A DNA stretch of 8,680 nucleotides from NCBI GenBank assembly GCA_016934645.1, contig JAFGSL010000470.1:1-8680 (forward strand), in the 5' to 3' direction. A model generated the notes under the pieces. The model was not told the origin of the DNA. It saw nothing but the letters and a program-made list of their open reading frames with translations, and ran no database searches. Below, one piece after another: positions 5,774 to 8,680 of this stretch (the first letter of the stretch is position 1; every line of letters starts with the position of its first letter). The stretch comes from Anaerolineae bacterium (GTDB lineage Bacteria; Chloroflexota; Anaerolineae; B4-G1; SLSP01). A program made the translations under genes and the position numbers.

Positions 5774-6349
5774 ATGACGGTCGATATTCGGGCAATCGGT
5801 GTTGACGAATATGCTCTCTATGATGCCATCCCCAACCATTTTGAGGTGCGCACGATCTTCCAGGTCGTTGCATTGGATGGTGGATTGGGGGGCTTGCAAT
5901 TGGTCGAACAAGCTGTTGAGCCGTACGTCAAGGTCTACGAGAACGACAGCCCCACGGCGTGGGCGCAGGAGTTCGACATGCAAACCTGGGGTATTTTCGT
6001 GGCGTTCGATAAGGAAAAACCGGCCGGCGGGGCGGCGGTGGCGCTGAACGCGCAGGTTTATCCGCTGGATCATTTCCAGCGCAAAGACCTCGCCGTGCTG
6101 TGGGACATCCGCGTGCATCCCGATGCGCGCGGTCGTGGGATCGGCGCACAGCTCTTCCGGCACGCGGCCGATTGGGCGCGGGGGCAGGGCTACGGGCAAC
6201 TCGGCCTGGAAACGCAGAGCGTCAACGTGCCCGCGTGCCGCTTCTACGCCCGGCAAGGTTGCACGTTGGGCGCGATCCATCGCTACGGCTACGCTGGCGT
6301 CCCCGACGTGGCGCACGAGGCGATGTTGTTGTGGTATCTTGATCTGTGA
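5774..6349 (+). CDS. GNAT acetyltransferase, streptothricin-acetyltransferase (SatA)-like
   Basis: A 191-aa cytosolic GNAT enzyme predicted to transfer acetyl from acetyl-CoA to an amine. The acetyl-CoA loop RGRGIG is at residues 119-124, after DIRVHPDA. The stretch GLETQSVNVPACRFYARQGCTLG (144-166) and the C-terminal ...EAMLLWYLD (182-190), together with VEPYVKVYEND (48-58) and HFEVRTIF (22-29), follow the pattern of Bacillus SatA-type streptothricin acetyltransferases (LETQTNNVPACNLYAKCGFTLGG, ...ETAMYWYW, VSPYRKDY). Those proteins acetylate the beta-lysine moiety of streptothricin. Whether this enzyme uses that drug or an endogenous amine is not shown, because the family is broad in environmental bacteria. 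ATG at 5774 has AGGAG six nt upstream. It appears monocistronic or leads a loose unit with the SDR gene 111 bp downstream. Confidence 0.8.
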   Translation: MTVDIRAIGVDEYALYDAIPNHFEVRTIFQVVALDGGLGGLQLVEQAVEPYVKVYENDSPTAWAQEFDMQTWGIFVAFDKEKPAGGAAVALNAQVYPLDHFQRKDLAVLWDIRVHPDARGRGIGAQLFRHAADWARGQGYGQLGLETQSVNVPACRFYARQGCTLGAIHRYGYAGVPDVAHEAMLLWYLDL

Positions 6350-6450
6350 GATTGAAGATTTGGTGATTGGAAATTTGTTAATTGGAACCGTAAAACAGAC
6401 TTCGGACTATTGGACTATCGACTATTTGACTAACGACTACAAGACTATTG
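6350..6450 (+). repeat. Spacer with alternating 7/8-bp (15-bp unit) tandem periodicity
   Basis: In the gap between the SatA-like and SDR genes, GACT starts at 6398, 6405, 6413, 6420, 6428, 6435 and 6443, spaced 7, 8, 7, 8, 7, 8. From 6405 this makes three back-to-back 15-bp units, the first two being GACTATTGGACTATC and GACTATTTGACTAAC. The left part of the spacer has the same rhythm with another word: ATT starts at 6351, 6358, 6366, 6373 and 6381 (spacing 7, 8, 7, 8). The run ends exactly at the GGAGG of the SDR gene (6450-6454). The tract is AT-richer than the genes on either side and encodes no convincing ORF. Confidence 0.75.
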
Positions 6451-6460
6451 GAGGCTTACA

Positions 6461-7468
6461 ATGCGTATTCTGGTTACAGGTGGAACGGGTGCGGTGGGGC
6501 GGATGGCCGTGGCGCGCTTGGTCGAGCACGGGCACGACGTTACCGTCATTGGGCGGAGCGCCGGAATAGAGATCGCGGGCGCGGCGTACCGGCAGTGTGA
6601 TATCGTGGACTTCGCGTGCGTGACGGACTGCGTGCAGAGGATGGAGGGCATCGTCCACCTGGCGGCGATCCCGAACCCGAGCAAGGGCACGAGCGAGGCC
6701 ATCTTCCACGCGAACTGCACGGGGACGTTCAACGTCTACCAGGCGGCGGCGAACGCGGGGATCCAGCGCATCATCAGCGCCAGCTCGATCAACGCGTTCG
6801 GCTTCAATTTCGGCATCAAGCGTTTTCCGCTGCGCTACTTCCCGATGGATGAGGCGCATCCGAGTTTCACGACCGATCCGTATTCTTTCTCCAAGCAGGT
6901 GATGGAGGAAATCGGCGCGTACTTTTGGCGGCGCGATGGCATTTCGAGCCTGTTTCTGCGCTTGCCCGGCGTCTACGAGATCACGCCGGAGCGCGAAGAA
7001 CAGATACGCACCTTCCGCACCGCCGCGAAACAGCAGTACGAGGAATTGCTGACGATGCCCGAAGCGCAGCGTAGCACCATCGTTGCGGGCATCATCACGC
7101 AGCACGATGATCTGCGCGCCGTGCGGGCTTTCGAGGTGCCCGACAACTTCACGACCCTGCGCGAATTGCCCTACGCGCGGGTGATGTTCGGTTACAGCAA
7201 CTTCTGGGCCAGCATCGACGCCCGCGACTCCGCGCAGTGCATCGAGAAGGGCCTGCTCGCCGATTTTGAGGGCTGTCACCCGGTCTACGTGAACGACGAT
7301 CACAACGCTGCCGGCATTCCGACGGAAACGCTGGTCGAATGGTTCTATCCCGATGTGCCGCTCAAGCGTCCGCTTGTGGGCACGGAGACGCTGGTCAGCA
7401 TCGACAAGGTGCGAGATTTGGTGAGGTTTGATCCGGAGTATTCGATCAGCCGATGGTTTGGTGGTTAG
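6461..7468 (+). CDS. NAD(P)-dependent epimerase/dehydratase, extended SDR family
   Basis: A 335-aa Rossmann-fold oxidoreductase. The nucleotide-binding motif TGGTGAVG is at residues 6-13, the acidic strand end CDIVD at 46-50 and the HLAAI strand at 66-70. The catalytic set is Ser108/Ser109 (ISASSI), Tyr141 and Lys145 (DPYSFSK). The closest general type is the sugar-nucleotide epimerase / uronate-dehydrogenase-like group, judging by SSINAFGF and the DEAHPSFTTDPYSFSK segment. Substrate unknown. The C-terminal part has the usual DARDSAQCIEKGL helix (245-257) and an EWFYPDVP motif. Residues about 174-235 form a charged, probably helical stretch (EREEQIRTFRTAAKQQYEELL...) that replaces the more compact substrate loop usual at this place. 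ATG has GGAGG (6450-6454) six nt upstream. The upstream spacer carries the 15-bp repeats; the protease gene follows after 95 bp. Confidence 0.85.
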   Translation: MRILVTGGTGAVGRMAVARLVEHGHDVTVIGRSAGIEIAGAAYRQCDIVDFACVTDCVQRMEGIVHLAAIPNPSKGTSEAIFHANCTGTFNVYQAAANAGIQRIISASSINAFGFNFGIKRFPLRYFPMDEAHPSFTTDPYSFSKQVMEEIGAYFWRRDGISSLFLRLPGVYEITPEREEQIRTFRTAAKQQYEELLTMPEAQRSTIVAGIITQHDDLRAVRAFEVPDNFTTLRELPYARVMFGYSNFWASIDARDSAQCIEKGLLADFEGCHPVYVNDDHNAAGIPTETLVEWFYPDVPLKRPLVGTETLVSIDKVRDLVRFDPEYSISRWFGG

Positions 7469-7563
7469 GGCCACACATACAAACGTAGTTGGCGCTGTAG
7501 CGGTTCGTGCGGTGCAGGTTTTCTTTTCGCTTGGATGACGGTTTGCCCCGGAGGATCAAAGAA

Positions 7564-8316
7564 ATGCCTGGTAACTTTCTTTTTGCTACCTTGTTCCCTG
7601 GTTTGCTCAGTGGCGTACTGATTTGGCTCTGGCCTTGCCGGTGGACAGATGAAGTGTGCTATCCGCAACCAAGTGAAAGCCAACGCCAGTTACGGAGGGC
7701 TTGGACAGTGTTTGTCGTGACGTTTGGGCTAATACTCTTGTTAATCCTCGTTTCTCCGAGAGGGTACGGCGTTGCTCACCAGAGAGATTATGGCCTAGCT
7801 GATGTGATTGGACAAGCGATAGTTTGGGGAATTGTGTTGCTGCCGATGTACTTCGGGGCAAAAGCTGATGGTTTGAAGTGGCGCGATCTTCAGTATCGAC
7901 GTAGTAACATACTATCCTCTTTAGTATTGGGAACCATGGTAGGAATGATCTTTTTGGTGGGAGCGGGAAAAGTCACATGTTTGCCGATGTTGTTCACTGT
8001 AAGTGGTGTCTTTGCCGGCTTACAATATCTCATCGTGGGTTTTGCTGAAGAAACCCTATTTCGAGGTTATATCCAGATCCGATGGGAAGCTGTTTCAGGT
8101 CGCTTGTTGGGGATACTATTGGCATCCGTAGTTATGAGCCTGTTCCATTTACCTACATTGCTTGTCGGGGGACGGTTATCCATTTTGAGCACATTAGACG
8201 AGGTGCTACGCATGATGCCACTGAGTCTGTTACTGGGGTATGCGATGCACAAGAGCGGCAACATTGTGGCTCCAAGCATCATACACCTATGGTTGAACTG
8301 GATCCAAATATTGTGA
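7564..8316 (+). CDS. CPBP-family intramembrane metalloprotease (CAAX-protease-like)
   Basis: A 250-aa polytopic membrane protein with about seven or eight hydrophobic segments (approximately residues 5-23, 46-64, 79-98, 115-137, 140-160, 181-203, 218-228, 233-250). It has the CPBP (Abi/CAAX protease) signatures: EETLFRG with Glu162, Glu163 and Arg167, a second-motif His195 (SLFHLP), and HLWLN with His241 and Asn245. In the family these residues coordinate a zinc ion and activate water for cleavage inside the membrane. The usual Phe four residues before the second-motif His is Met191 here. Members process prenylated proteins in eukaryotes and serve bacteriocin immunity or unknown functions in bacteria. 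ATG 7564 is chosen because GGAGG (7550-7554) lies 9 nt upstream; a GTG at 7507 would add 19 hydrophilic residues and has no SD. Base composition is visibly AT-richer than the flanking genes, a possible sign of transfer. Confidence 0.8.
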   Translation: MPGNFLFATLFPGLLSGVLIWLWPCRWTDEVCYPQPSESQRQLRRAWTVFVVTFGLILLLILVSPRGYGVAHQRDYGLADVIGQAIVWGIVLLPMYFGAKADGLKWRDLQYRRSNILSSLVLGTMVGMIFLVGAGKVTCLPMLFTVSGVFAGLQYLIVGFAEETLFRGYIQIRWEAVSGRLLGILLASVVMSLFHLPTLLVGGRLSILSTLDEVLRMMPLSLLLGYAMHKSGNIVAPSIIHLWLNWIQIL

Positions 8317-8374
8317 GCAAAGGGGTAAGGTCAATCTAGGTGTGGACGTAACCACTCAATGACCTGTTTCGCCT

Positions 8375-8680
8375 TTATTCCCAACGACCTTTCTTCACTT
8401 CCTCAATGAACCTCGCTGCCCGGCGGGTAAGCTCCGCCATATCGCCCGCATCGAGCAGCTTCTGGTTGACGAGGCTGCTGCCCACGCCGAGCGCCGCCGC
8501 ACCATTGCGGATGAAGTCCGCCGCCGTGTCCAGGTTCACGCCGCCCACGGGCACGATCTCCAACTGCGGCAGCGGCGCGCGGATGGCCTTGATGAGCGCC
8601 GGCCCGCCGATCTCCGCCGGGAAGAGCTTGACCATATCGGCGCCGGCCTCCCACGCGGTGAGCATCTCCGTCGGCGTGAA
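8375..8680 (-). CDS. eda: KDPG (2-keto-3-deoxy-6-phosphogluconate) aldolase, C-terminal part
   Basis: The C-terminal 101 residues of a class I aldolase; the 5' end lies beyond the right edge of the window. The visible part starts FTPTE (the GxxTPTE substrate-binding segment), then GADMVKLFPAE, whose Lys is the Schiff-base lysine by alignment to the KFFPAE of E. coli Eda. PVGGVNLDTAADFIRNGAAALGVGSSLV follows, the phosphate-binding Gly-rich strand and helix with the GxGSxLV end. The enzyme cleaves KDPG to pyruvate and glyceraldehyde-3-phosphate (Entner-Doudoroff route), and close relatives use KDPGal or KHG, so the substrate is not certain. It is convergent with the protease gene, 58 bp apart. 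Confidence 0.88.
   Translation of the reverse strand, partial: FTPTEMLTAWEAGADMVKLFPAEIGGPALIKAIRAPLPQLEIVPVGGVNLDTAADFIRNGAAALGVGSSLVNQKLLDAGDMAELTRRAARFIEEVKKGRWE

Noticed and set aside
5522..6316. Minus-strand 264-codon open frame across the spacer and opposite the SatA-like gene
   Set aside because: It is antisense to a clear GNAT gene, runs through the inverted-repeat element, and has no SD or domain.
6398..6450. Possible CRISPR array in the GACTA repeats
   Set aside because: Units are 15 bp, contiguous and without spacers; a CRISPR repeat would be about 23-40 bp with unique spacers.
6437..7474. Minus-strand 345-codon open frame opposite the SDR gene
   Set aside because: It lies wholly antisense to a gene with clear SDR motifs, its sequence is Arg/His-rich without a recognisable domain, and no ribosome site precedes it. 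It is a composition shadow of a G+C-rich gene.
7469..7563. Own promoter of the protease gene
   Set aside because: No pair of -35 and -10 boxes with acceptable spacing could be recognised in the 95-bp gap.
8328..8365. Possible terminator between the protease and KDPG aldolase genes
   Set aside because: AGGTCA (8328-8333) and TGACCT (8360-8365) pair, with a small GTGG/CCAC stem inside, but the stems are short, the loop is large and there is no proper T-run on either side.

Overview
The window looks like a piece of a Chloroflexota (Anaerolineae-type) chromosome. The main clue is a lipoprotein whose mature N-terminus is a Thr/Pro-rich tether of the 'PTATxTATATxTSTP' kind, common in that phylum and followed here by a beta-propeller. 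Moderate-to-high G+C genes, clear GGAGG-type ribosome sites and spacers filled with short degenerate repeats fit the same group. The assignment is inference from style, not from a marker gene. No rRNA, tRNA, CRISPR array, transposase or phage gene is visible.

Layout. (1) Positions 1-157 are a non-coding leader holding a cloverleaf-shaped palindromic repeat (14-67) and a run of degenerate 7-mers (86-141). (2) Positions 158-2497 (+) are a two-gene operon: an Eis-like GNAT acetyltransferase with an SCP2-like C-terminal domain, then a Vps62-like protein. It ends in a perfect 12-bp hairpin terminator (2501-2529) that lies between convergent genes. (3) Positions 5430-2537 (-) are a tight three-gene operon: a propeller lipoprotein, a small CxxC/CxxC zinc-ribbon protein whose start overlaps the lipoprotein stop by one base, and a two-helix membrane protein of DUF6585 type. 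(4) The divergent spacer 5431-5773 contains a compact inverted-repeat element (about 131 bp, 19-bp imperfect ends) flanked by a 12-bp direct repeat, and candidate promoters in both directions. (5) Positions 5774-8316 (+) hold a streptothricin-acetyltransferase-like GNAT protein, an NAD-dependent epimerase/dehydratase (extended SDR) and an AT-richer CPBP-family intramembrane protease. (6) The right edge (8375-8680, -) is the 3' part of a KDPG aldolase gene running out of the window.

How the genes relate. Two acetyltransferases resembling antibiotic-modifying enzymes (Eis-like and SatA-like) lie about 4.5 kb apart but in different transcription units, so no joint pathway is shown. The three minus-strand genes are the best candidate for one functional unit at the cell envelope: an anchored extracytoplasmic propeller, a small zinc-binding cytosolic protein and an integral membrane protein, with no described partner function. 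The SDR and the KDPG aldolase could both serve sugar or sugar-acid metabolism, but they are on opposite strands and separated by the protease gene.

The most unusual signals are in the spacers. The leader of the SDR gene has an alternating 7/8-base periodicity (15-bp units) over about 100 bp, and the leader of the first gene is written in 7-base words. Both runs end just before the ribosome-binding site. The palindromic elements at 14-67 and 5567-5697 look like mobile or structural-RNA repeats of two unrelated families.
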